A stretch of DNA of 64,000 nt from Paenibacillus xylanexedens (GTDB taxonomy: Bacteria > Bacillota > Bacilli > Paenibacillales > Paenibacillaceae). The notes below the pieces were generated by a model. It searched no databases. It was not told where the DNA came from and saw only the letters and a program-made list of their open reading frames with translations. Location of the stretch: NCBI RefSeq assembly GCF_001908275.1, contig NZ_CP018620.1, positions 6,386,001 through 6,450,000 on the forward strand, given 5' to 3'. This document shows, in pieces, positions 35,710-46,052 of the stretch. The translations under genes and the position numbers were made by a program. Position 1 is the first letter of the stretch; every line of letters begins with the position of its first letter.

Positions 35710-36821
35710 CTGGCGTTCCTCCTGTAAGCCACTTCTACACGGGAGAGTGTATGTGCCTGGGCTGGATTCCAACCTGTACCCAGCAATGTAGCCAGTGCCT
35801 CCAGATGATCTCCGATGATCAATCTGGCGACATCATTCCCACTTCCCGTGTTACCAGGACGCAACCGATTGGAACGAATAACATCCACCTGACTTGGTGC
35901 CGAGACGTTCATTCCATGCTGAATAGCTAGACTTTGTGCCTTAGGTGGAACGGCCAGTGATGCTGGCTTCACCGTCTGAATCATACGACGAGACAATGCA
36001 TGAGGCACGGCTGTCATGGAATTGGAACCAAGATCTGCCCTGCCTAATGTCCGGTTCAGATATGCTTTGATCCGGCTTACCTCATCCTGCCCTGCAAACG
36101 CAGGCAGCAAAGACGTCAGATTATTCAACGCCACATCCTGTCCCCGATCAACCGCGAACAGAAAGGGTGCAAGCTGTTCAGCCGAGACGACCATATCTCC
36201 ATCCACAAAAAGTACCGTCTCCGCATCCGTCATCTTGGCTCCAAGTGCCCGGCCCACATCATGTCCTGCACGATCCGGTTCATAGATTACTGTAAGTCCC
36301 GGCTGCCTTAGTACCTGTTTCAAACTGTCGTCTGTCGTTCCATTCAGTACCACAATAATATCCGTCAGAGGCAACCGCTTTAGTTGCAATAACACCTGCC
36401 CCAGTGTGTGTTCTTCATTACAGGCACAGACAATGGCAGCAGCTGAATGACGAAGAGGTAATGGCACGATCTGGAATGAATGTCCCGAGGCCTGAGCATA
36501 ACCCTGCATAAATGCCTTACCCGCTTTCAGGGCTAGCTCGAAGTTGCTTAGCTCCGCAACGTTCGCCGCGTGTGCATTCCATACGAGACGTGCATGTTCT
36601 TCTGATACTGTGTTGTTTGCCTCTGCCTCGCTTCCTGCAACTTGCCCCGCTTTCCACATCAAGTGCAGATTTACTGGGCCAGACTTTGCTCGGCTTCTTC
36701 TTTTTTTTTGAATATCTACATGCTTCTTGTTCCTATGACGCTTGTTCATTACTGTTCTTCCTGCTGTCATTTGTCTACTTGTTGTCCGCCTGCGGCGGAC
36801 AACCCCTGAACGTCCCTTCAT
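35706..36821 (-). CDS. GT2-family glycosyltransferase with basic N-terminus
   Basis: 371 residues from the ATG at 36821, which has GGAGG seven bases upstream; an ATG at 36860 is the alternative. Residues 1-50 are Arg/Lys-rich. Residues about 90-115 hold a looser form of the Gly/aromatic motif (KAGKAFMQGYAQASG). The GT domain has CACNEEHTLGQVL, VVLNGTTDDS, the metal site FVDGDMVV, GHDVGRALGA and NSMTAVPHALSRR. It is a paralogue of the next upstream gene, sharing GHDxGR and SMTAxPHAxSR. A perfect hairpin lies in its first codons. Confidence 0.87.
   Translation of the reverse strand: MKGRSGVVRRRRTTSRQMTAGRTVMNKRHRNKKHVDIQKKRRSRAKSGPVNLHLMWKAGQVAGSEAEANNTVSEEHARLVWNAHAANVAELSNFELALKAGKAFMQGYAQASGHSFQIVPLPLRHSAAAIVCACNEEHTLGQVLLQLKRLPLTDIIVVLNGTTDDSLKQVLRQPGLTVIYEPDRAGHDVGRALGAKMTDAETVLFVDGDMVVSAEQLAPFLFAVDRGQDVALNNLTSLLPAFAGQDEVSRIKAYLNRTLGRADLGSNSMTAVPHALSRRMIQTVKPASLAVPPKAQSLAIQHGMNVSAPSQVDVIRSNRLRPGNTGSGNDVARLIIGDHLEALATLLGTGWNPAQAHTLSRVEVAYRRNAR
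36781..36803 (-). other. Perfect hairpin in the first codons of the GT2 gene
   Basis: GTTGTCCGCC and GGCGGACAAC form a 10-bp stem with a 3-nt loop, about 18-40 bases after the ATG at 36821. The strong stem so near the ribosome site could slow translation initiation. Confidence 0.45.
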
Positions 36822-36862
36822 TTCCTCACCTCCAGCATGTTGCATCATCCGATGCGACATGC

Positions 36863-37819
36863 TTACCTCGCCAGGTTGCGAACACGTTTCAGATCGGTAT
36901 AACCTCCGCGGGGACCGAGCGTATCCGTAATCCACTTAATCGCTGCCATATGATCATTCAGTACCACTTGACTGAGCGGATCAGGTCCTCTTCGCTTCTT
37001 GATTCGTACTGCATTCATTCTACCCACAGGTACGTGATGAACAGCGCGTACCCGAAGTCCGCCGATCACTGCCTTCGCTTGTGCGAGTGGCGGAACTTCC
37101 AGTGAGGATATCCCCATGACCTCAAGCCCTTTTCGGCTTATTGCATGTGGAATTGCTGTCATGGATGCCCCCCGGAGATCGGATCTTGCGAGTATGCTGT
37201 TCAACATGTGTTTGGCCTCCACTACCGGATGAACGGGATGATGAGTGACCGGCCCATGGTAGTCGTTAAGCGCCACATCCGTTCCCTTCAGCACAGCCTT
37301 CACGTAAGGTGCAAGATGCTCTGCGGGAATTGCGATATCTGCATCAGTAAATAGCAACACCTGACCGCGCGCCTCCGCTGCGCCTACTTTTCGTCCTCCA
37401 TCATGCCCCAGCGCTTCTGCATACGTGAGCACTCGTGCTCCAGCCCGTTTGGCTGCTTTAGCTGTACCGTCTGTTGAACCATTCACAACGACAAGCACTT
37501 CAGCTTCACGGCATATCCGCAGCGCTTCACGTACAACTGCACCAATCCTTTTCTCCTCATTCATAGCAGGGATAATGACCGAGAGCATCGGTCGCTGAGA
37601 AACATCCCTGTGTGAAGGAGCATCACTCATGCCATTTTCCGCGCCATTCTCTACTCCATCCTTAGCCTGTGACATCAGCTGTTTGGATGAAATAACGAAC
37701 GTATAGGCCTTTGTACCCTTTTTGTGTCCAGACTTCCATCTTCGTTTCTTCAGCACTGTTTTTCTTCGTGTCACATTGGATCGGGTTGCATAACGTGCTG
37801 TGGTACGGGTTTTGCGCAA
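36863..37819 (-). CDS. GT2-family glycosyltransferase, first gene of the second glycosylation operon
   Basis: 318 residues if a TTG at 37819 is used (GGGAGG eight bases before); an ATG at 37837 lacks a ribosome site. Residues 1-40 are strongly basic (RRKTVLKKRRWKSGHKKG). GT-A domain: LSVIIPAMNEEKRIGAVV, VVVNGSTDGTAKAAKRAGA, GHDGGRKVGAAEA, the metal site FTDADIAI and SMTAIPHAISRKG. No Gly/aromatic motif. Paralogue of 35706-36821 and 42 bp upstream of it. A mother-cell-type promoter sequence lies about 50 bp upstream. Confidence 0.86.
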   Translation of the reverse strand: MRKTRTTARYATRSNVTRRKTVLKKRRWKSGHKKGTKAYTFVISSKQLMSQAKDGVENGAENGMSDAPSHRDVSQRPMLSVIIPAMNEEKRIGAVVREALRICREAEVLVVVNGSTDGTAKAAKRAGARVLTYAEALGHDGGRKVGAAEARGQVLLFTDADIAIPAEHLAPYVKAVLKGTDVALNDYHGPVTHHPVHPVVEAKHMLNSILARSDLRGASMTAIPHAISRKGLEVMGISSLEVPPLAQAKAVIGGLRVRAVHHVPVGRMNAVRIKKRRGPDPLSQVVLNDHMAAIKWITDTLGPRGGYTDLKRVRNLAR

Positions 37820-37868
37820 CAGTTTCACCTCCCGCATTCGATCATCGGCATGCCAAGGGAGTACACGT

Positions 37869-37895
37869 TATTCTATGTATTCGTGGAGCAGTGGA
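37869..37895 (-). promoter_or_regulatory. Candidate SigK/SigE-type promoter
   Basis: On the minus strand CATAGAATA fits the SigK -10 pattern CATANNNTA in every defined position, with CCAC about 14 bases upstream as a possible -35. It lies about 50 bp before the first gene of the glycosylation operon. A late sporulation promoter would suit the genes, but short motifs match by chance. Confidence 0.4.
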
Positions 37896-40153
<2,258 letters not shown>

Positions 40154-40253
40154 AATCTTATTTTATTGTGGTTGAACTTATAATGTACTCATCATAATGG
40201 TAACAAAACGTTCAGACACCCCTCACCGTCCGAACGGATTAAGCTTAGATCAA

Positions 40254-40294
40254 CCAAAAGCGGTGTCCCGGACAACTCTGGACACCGCTTTTGT
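40254..40294. terminator. Bidirectional terminator, protease / repeat protein
   Basis: AAAAGCGGTGTCC and GGACACCGCTTTT form a perfect 13-bp stem, flanked by A and T runs on both sides, between two convergent genes. Confidence 0.88.
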
Positions 40295-40323
40295 CATTTG
40301 TTTATTACGGATACAATCCTGCA

Positions 40324-43300
40324 CTATCCTTGCGAAGGTCCCGCAGCAATCCATGACAACAACCCGTACGTATGCTTGCAATCTGCTGTACGTGACACTT
40401 CAAGTACCGCTTCATCCTCACTCTGCGACAGCAGGGAAATCTGGAATCCCCGATCATTACTCATGCCCACAATCACATAATGTTCTGAAGCAAATGGTTC
40501 TTCAAAAACAACAGTTACCTCTGTGCATACTTCACTCTCTGGCAGTACAAAAGCTTCCATCCCGAATTGTTGTACAACCGGTTGCTTGCTTACGCTGCGA
40601 ACGGGTTGGAAGGCCAGATGTTTGGCCTGAACTGCACCCGATTGCAACTGGTTGCTGCCCACGGCATCATCACACAGATGCTCCTGTGTAATCGATTGTT
40701 CACTCAACATAAACTCCGTAGTTCCAACGATCTCCTGTGACCGTTCAAGCTGTGGTTGCTGAGCCTGATCTTCCTGATCTGCCTGCACTGCCTGCTCAGT
40801 TGTGAACAAAGCTGCCGATGGTTCGCCAAGCTGATCTGTTTGGGATATCAGCTCTTGTTGTTGCTCCAGACCAGCACTCGGTAATTCCTCGACGATTACC
40901 TGCTGTGATTGCTGTACAACCTCATTTTCTGGTTGAAGCAATCCCTCTTGTCTTTTGATAGCTGCCAGCTGCTCCAGCGTTTCTCCACTGAACTGACGAA
41001 TCGCATTCCATATCTCTTCGCTCAAATGCGCTGGACCTACAATCCCGGCATTCAAATGATTAGAGGTAATACTCTGCTCACTCAGTTTGCTGCCGTTCAC
41101 GCTGCCATCGGCCAATTTGGCACTTGTGACGGACCCATTTTGCAGATGAACCCCGCTTACTGCTTCCTCTTCCAGATGAGTTGTGCGAATACTGCGTTCT
41201 TGAATATGATCAGCAAGAATGGTTCCATCCTGAATATGACGAGTTTGCACACTTTTGTCTGCTATGTGGATAGCCGATACCGCACCTTCGAGCAATTTAT
41301 TACCGTTTACACTGCCGTCAGCCATTTTGGCACTTGTTATGGAACCATTGTGCAGGTGAATCGCACTTACCGATTCCGCTTTGAGGTGGGAGATCCCAAT
41401 GCTTCGCTCTTGAATATGGTCAGCATGTATGGCTTTCTCTTGGATATGACGGGATTGTACACTTGCATTGGCAATATGGACATCCGACACTGCATCTTCA
41501 AGCAGTTTGCTGCTGCTCACACTGCCATCCGCCAGTTTGGCACTCGTTACAGATTCATTTTGCAGATGAACCGCACTTATTGCTTCCTCCTCCAGATGAG
41601 ACGCACCAATGCTATGCTCCTGAATATGATCAGCAAGGATTGCTCCTGCCTGGATATGGCGAGTTTGCACACTTTCCGACGCGATATGGCTCCCCAATAC
41701 AGCATCTTCGAGCAATTTGCTGCCGCTAATGCTACTGTCAGCCAATTTGGCACTTGTGACGGACCCATTTTGCAGATGAACCGCACTTACGGCTTCCTCT
41801 TCCAGATGGGCTGTGCCTATGCTTCGCTCCTGAATATGACCAGCATGAATAGCTCCTGCCTGAATATGCCCGGATTGCACACTTTCCGATGCGATATGAA
41901 CCCCCGATACCGTACCTTCGAGTAACTTGCTGCCAGTTATACTGCTATCCGCCAGTTTGGCACTCGTTACAGATCCATTTTGCAAATGAATGGCACTTAC
42001 AGACTCCTCTTCCAAATGTGCTGTGCCGATGCTCCGCTCTTGAATATGATCAGCATGAATGGCTCCTGCCTGAATCTTACTGGATTGCACACTATCGTCT
42101 GCAATGTGGATATCTGATACTGCACCTTCAAGCAACTTGCTGCCGGTTACACTGCCGTCGGCCAACTTGGTACTTGTTACAGATCCATTTTGCAGATGAA
42201 TGGCACTTACTGCTTCCTGTTCCAAGTGAAGCATGCCGATGCTGTGCTCCTGAATATGGTCAGCAAAGATTGCTCCTTCCTGAATATGGCGGGATTGCAC
42301 ACTTTCCGATGCGATATGGATTCCCGACACCGCATCTTCGATCAACTTGCTGCCGGTTACACTGCCGTCGGCCAGTTTGGTACTGATGACAGACCCATTT
42401 TGCAGGTGAATCGCACTTACTGCTTCCTCCTCCAGATGGGTTGTGCCGATGCTCCGCTCCTGAATATGGTCAGCATGAATAGCCCCAGCCTGGATATGCC
42501 CGGGTTGCACACTTTCGGACGCAATATGAATCCCCGATACGGTTCCTTCAAGCAATTTGCTTCCGTTGATACTGCCATCCGCCAGTTTGGCACTCGTTAC
42601 AGATCCATTTTGCAAATGAACCGCACTTACAGACTCCTCATCCAGATGAACTGAGCCTATACTGCACTCTTGAATATGATCAGCAAGGATTGCTCCTTCT
42701 TGGATATGACGGGTTTGCACACTTTCATTGGCGATGTGAGTAGCGGATACGGTTCCTGCAGCTAATTTGCTGCCATCCACACTACCCGTTGCTAGTTTGG
42801 AGCGTGTTACAGATTCATCCTGCAAAATAATCGTACTTACCGCTTCTTCTTCCAGATGAGATGTTCCGATGCTGCGTTCATGGATATGATGAGGAAGAAT
42901 TTCACCATCTTGAATATGACGGGAATGCACAGCTCCTTGCTGCAGGTGAACAGCACTTGTCGACTCTGCCTGAAGATGCAAACCACTGATCAAACCTGGC
43001 TGAAGGTGAGCCGCTGTAATGGATAAAGGTGCCAGATGGTCTGTTTCGACAGATCCGGGTGCCAAGTGATGCGATGTGACCACCTGTTCAGCAATATGCT
43101 CCTCATGAATGATGTCTGCCTTCAGATGCTCTGAGCTCACTACTTGAGTTCCCAAATGGTCAGATTTCACGCTGCCTTCAGCCAGATGGACGGATTGTAC
43201 AACGGATGGCTGCAAGTGCTCGCTACCTACAGCAGCCTGTTGCAGTTCTGCTCCGGATACCGAGTCTGCTGTCAAATGGTCCGCACTTATGGAGCCATGC

Positions 43301-45537
43301 CGAAGTTTGTTGCCGGTAATACTGCCATCAGCGAATAACTCGGGCGAGCGTATTTCTTCCGACAAATGTTCCAGGGAAACGGAATGCTGCTTCAGGTGAT
43401 ATCCGCGAATGGTTCCTGATGGAATATGTTTGGCGTTAATGCTCTCTGCCATAATCTTGGAAGAAGTCACGCTGCCGTCTGCCAGTTTAGCTGATGTGAC
43501 AGCAAAATCCGCCAGTTTATCTGTTGCAACACTCTCTGGTGAAAGCTTGGGGGAGGTAACCGCATGATCTGTTAGATGAGGCGGAAAAATGGACCCACCA
43601 GCCAGCTGGGCTGAAGTTACACTATCAATAGCCAATTTGTCTGTTGTGACCGCGGCCCGTGCAATCGCATCCGTTTCAACACTACCCGGCTGAAGATGAG
43701 GTACACTTACGGCATGTTCTGTCAGGTGTTCCGATTTCACTGCATAAGGTCTCAGGGCCTCGGAACCCACGCTGCCTGGAGCCAGATGTGTCCCTGTGAC
43801 TCCACCACTCGCAAGATGCGAGGATATAACACTTCCCGGGGCAAGCGCTCTGCTACTCACCGATGCCGTTCCAAGCTTTTCTGTTGTCACACTTCCATCC
43901 GCGAGTTTAACGTCTGTAACGGCAGCATCCTGCAATTCATACGTACCCACGGCCGACTCTGCAAGATGCCGCTCACACACCACGTCGTCTGCAAGAGCGT
44001 CTCCGGACACACTTCCGGCAGATAGATGAGCTGCCTCGATGCTTCCACTTGCAATGTGAATAGAGTGAATTGCGGAATTGTCCACATGTACCGGCGTAAT
44101 TCCCCGATTTGCAATGTGTTCCGCACGAATGGACCCTTTGGCAAGATGTTTACCCTGTACGGCTTCATCCGCAATTTTGGAAGAAATGACGCTCTGATCA
44201 GAGATCTTGGATGCCGTAATGGACTGCTCCAGCAATTTTGCTGTTCCAACAGACTGGTCTGCCAGTTTGCTGCTGGTTACTGCACCTTCTGTCAAATGCT
44301 CACTGCCCACTTCTCCATTGCCAATCTGCTCCTTGCCAACGGAATGAGCTCGAATCTGGCTTGAACCGATTGAACCGTCCAGTAGATGTCTTCCACTTAA
44401 TGAACCCTCAGCTAAATGTCTCGTTTGTATGGATCCATCCTCTATCTGGTCACTTCCAATACTGCCATTTAATAGTTGTGAACGACCGACAGACCCTTCT
44501 GCCAGATGTGTCTGTTTAACAGCACCTGCCTGAATATGGTGAGACTCGATGGAGTGTTCTTCGATTTTGCTGCCTGTGACAGCAGCTTCACGAATTTTGG
44601 TTGTAGTCACTGCATCGTCAGCCAGTTTGGAGGTATTCACAGCTCCTCCCGTGAGATGCCTTGTATCCACCCCGCTAATCGCGATCTTGTCTCCAGTTAC
44701 GGCATGATTTTTGATTAATTCTTCAGTTACCAGCATGCGGCTGAGATGTCTTGTGCTGATGGAACCGTCGGCAATTTTGGCCGAATCGATGGCCTGGTTG
44801 CCAAGCTTCTGAGAAGTAATACTGCCATCTCTGATTTTCTCGCCTGCAATAGAAGCATTTCGTATTTTGTGACCAGACACAGAACCGTCAATCAGGTGCT
44901 CCTCAGATACAGATGCTTCCGCAAGTTTCGCTGAAACGATGGCCCCGTCTGCAATGTGAATGCTGGTCACCGCATAATCCTGTAATGCTTCACTGCCGAC
45001 CGCATCCGGTTTCAGCTTGGAGGCATCTACAGAGAAAGGAGCCAACTTGCTCTCCGTAACAGCAAATTCACTTAAGTCGTCCGTGTAGATGTAATGTCCG
45101 GTATGACCCGGCATCTGGTTCTGGTTCAGGATCTGCAGCCGGTCCTTGCTTGTTGTTTCTTGTTTGATGATACCCACCTCTTCTTCCAGAACAAGCGGAG
45201 CCACGCTGCTAACCTGAATCTGCTTATCCGAGCTATCTTCTGTCTCGATTTCCTTGCTATCAGACTCTAGGGGTTCCGGCTTGATTTCGGCTTCGATCTC
45301 TAACTCTTCCAGCTCGTTTGTTGAAGCAGGTAGCTCCATTGAGTCGAATAGGAATTCTTCCGACTCCTGAACAGCTCTCGAATCCCTTTTATTCGTATTC
45401 AAGCGTTCTTCCCTATTCACAGTGAAACCTGAGTTCATCTTGTCTGCCCGGCGATCAGTCAGTTCCAATTCCTTGTATTTCGGGCTCACATGCCGCAGTT
45501 TCGGCGTCGGAACCTTCTTTTTGCCATTTTTACTCAT
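40324..45537 (-). CDS. Giant decapeptide-repeat fibre protein with WIAAG C-terminus
   Basis: 1737 residues, GGAAGGAG eight bases before the ATG. Residues 1-35 basic; about 60-150 acidic and Glu-rich; about 157-1510 some 135 tandem decapeptides of the form GSVTSAKLAD / GAIHADHIQE (small-S-[VI]-x-x-x-[HK]-[LI]-x-x); about 1510-1610 Gln/Glu-rich linker; three more repeats; then an 88-residue globular beta domain ending in LLSWIAAGPSQG with two of the three Cys. No signal peptide or membrane helix. Such repeats suggest a beta-solenoid or trimeric fibre as in phage tail fibres. With CgeB, YheC/YheD and GT genes around it, I infer a spore-surface filament protein, probably glycosylated. The WIAAG ending recurs in Paenibacillus proteins of this type. 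Confidence 0.85.
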   Translation of the reverse strand: MSKNGKKKVPTPKLRHVSPKYKELELTDRRADKMNSGFTVNREERLNTNKRDSRAVQESEEFLFDSMELPASTNELEELEIEAEIKPEPLESDSKEIETEDSSDKQIQVSSVAPLVLEEEVGIIKQETTSKDRLQILNQNQMPGHTGHYIYTDDLSEFAVTESKLAPFSVDASKLKPDAVGSEALQDYAVTSIHIADGAIVSAKLAEASVSEEHLIDGSVSGHKIRNASIAGEKIRDGSITSQKLGNQAIDSAKIADGSISTRHLSRMLVTEELIKNHAVTGDKIAISGVDTRHLTGGAVNTSKLADDAVTTTKIREAAVTGSKIEEHSIESHHIQAGAVKQTHLAEGSVGRSQLLNGSIGSDQIEDGSIQTRHLAEGSLSGRHLLDGSIGSSQIRAHSVGKEQIGNGEVGSEHLTEGAVTSSKLADQSVGTAKLLEQSITASKISDQSVISSKIADEAVQGKHLAKGSIRAEHIANRGITPVHVDNSAIHSIHIASGSIEAAHLSAGSVSGDALADDVVCERHLAESAVGTYELQDAAVTDVKLADGSVTTEKLGTASVSSRALAPGSVISSHLASGGVTGTHLAPGSVGSEALRPYAVKSEHLTEHAVSVPHLQPGSVETDAIARAAVTTDKLAIDSVTSAQLAGGSIFPPHLTDHAVTSPKLSPESVATDKLADFAVTSAKLADGSVTSSKIMAESINAKHIPSGTIRGYHLKQHSVSLEHLSEEIRSPELFADGSITGNKLRHGSISADHLTADSVSGAELQQAAVGSEHLQPSVVQSVHLAEGSVKSDHLGTQVVSSEHLKADIIHEEHIAEQVVTSHHLAPGSVETDHLAPLSITAAHLQPGLISGLHLQAESTSAVHLQQGAVHSRHIQDGEILPHHIHERSIGTSHLEEEAVSTIILQDESVTRSKLATGSVDGSKLAAGTVSATHIANESVQTRHIQEGAILADHIQECSIGSVHLDEESVSAVHLQNGSVTSAKLADGSINGSKLLEGTVSGIHIASESVQPGHIQAGAIHADHIQERSIGTTHLEEEAVSAIHLQNGSVISTKLADGSVTGSKLIEDAVSGIHIASESVQSRHIQEGAIFADHIQEHSIGMLHLEQEAVSAIHLQNGSVTSTKLADGSVTGSKLLEGAVSDIHIADDSVQSSKIQAGAIHADHIQERSIGTAHLEEESVSAIHLQNGSVTSAKLADSSITGSKLLEGTVSGVHIASESVQSGHIQAGAIHAGHIQERSIGTAHLEEEAVSAVHLQNGSVTSAKLADSSISGSKLLEDAVLGSHIASESVQTRHIQAGAILADHIQEHSIGASHLEEEAISAVHLQNESVTSAKLADGSVSSSKLLEDAVSDVHIANASVQSRHIQEKAIHADHIQERSIGISHLKAESVSAIHLHNGSITSAKMADGSVNGNKLLEGAVSAIHIADKSVQTRHIQDGTILADHIQERSIRTTHLEEEAVSGVHLQNGSVTSAKLADGSVNGSKLSEQSITSNHLNAGIVGPAHLSEEIWNAIRQFSGETLEQLAAIKRQEGLLQPENEVVQQSQQVIVEELPSAGLEQQQELISQTDQLGEPSAALFTTEQAVQADQEDQAQQPQLERSQEIVGTTEFMLSEQSITQEHLCDDAVGSNQLQSGAVQAKHLAFQPVRSVSKQPVVQQFGMEAFVLPESEVCTEVTVVFEEPFASEHYVIVGMSNDRGFQISLLSQSEDEAVLEVSRTADCKHTYGLLSWIAAGPSQG
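41061..42950. repeat. Nine tandem 210-bp repeats inside the fibre gene
   Basis: The segment GCCAATTTGG or a one- or two-base variant begins at 41111, 41321, 41531, 41741, 41951, 42161, 42371, 42581 and 42791, exactly 210 bp apart. Each unit codes for seven decapeptides (70 residues). The units are much more alike than the decapeptides elsewhere in the gene, so this part expanded recently by unequal exchange. Confidence 0.93.
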
Positions 45538-46052
45538 GCAGCTTGCTCCTTCCTCTAACGTTCGTCTCCGGCATCATATGCTTCCATCTGGGCATCTGCC
45601 ACTTCATTTATGACTTTTGCGGATTCCAGAGCACGAATGTACGGGCGTCAAGACAGGAAGGTTCGATGATCTTCGTGGAAATAGGCGTGTCAGGGCAGCA
45701 GAGGAAAGGCGGCTGTCCACGCCCCCGTCCCAGTCATGTCATAGGATATTATATCTAGTTCGTGTCTGAAAACTCGCTGAAGTGCATCTTTCACCGTCTT
45801 TTTGCCCCCTGCTGTGTCACTTTCCCTTGACGTGCCCCGGCACGCCTGCGGAAAACTTCCTTGCTTGGAACGAAAATTCGGCAAAACCTGCTTCCTTCAG
45901 AGTTTTAGACACGCCCTGAGCAAGCACTAGTGCTTGGCGATGCATCTTACACACCGGTCTGCGTTATCGCGATGTCTGAGCCATGCGGTGACAGGCCGGC
46001 ATTCCATGAATGGACGCTCCATGGTCGCGATAACATCGAAGGAGGAACGGTC
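45538..46052. other. Divergent intergenic region of 515 bp with a 16-bp palindrome
   Basis: Lies between the fibre gene and the YheC/YheD gene and should hold both promoters. CAAGCACTAGTGCTTG at 45921-45936 is a perfect 16-bp palindrome about 115 bp before the YheC/YheD start, a candidate operator. Upstream of the fibre gene the minus strand has CATAAATGA, one base off the SigK -10 pattern. No further gene seen. Confidence 0.5.

Noticed and set aside
40909..41925. Long plus-strand open frame of 338 codons inside the fibre gene
   Set aside because: It is an antisense shadow kept open by the 30-bp and 210-bp repeat structure; no ribosome site, Cys- and aromatic-rich nonsense composition. Further plus-strand frames at 41889-42654 and 43696-44519 have the same cause.
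41061..42950. Regularly spaced repeats resembling a CRISPR array
   Set aside because: Repeats are in frame, translate to decapeptides, and there are no unique spacers between identical repeats nor cas genes.
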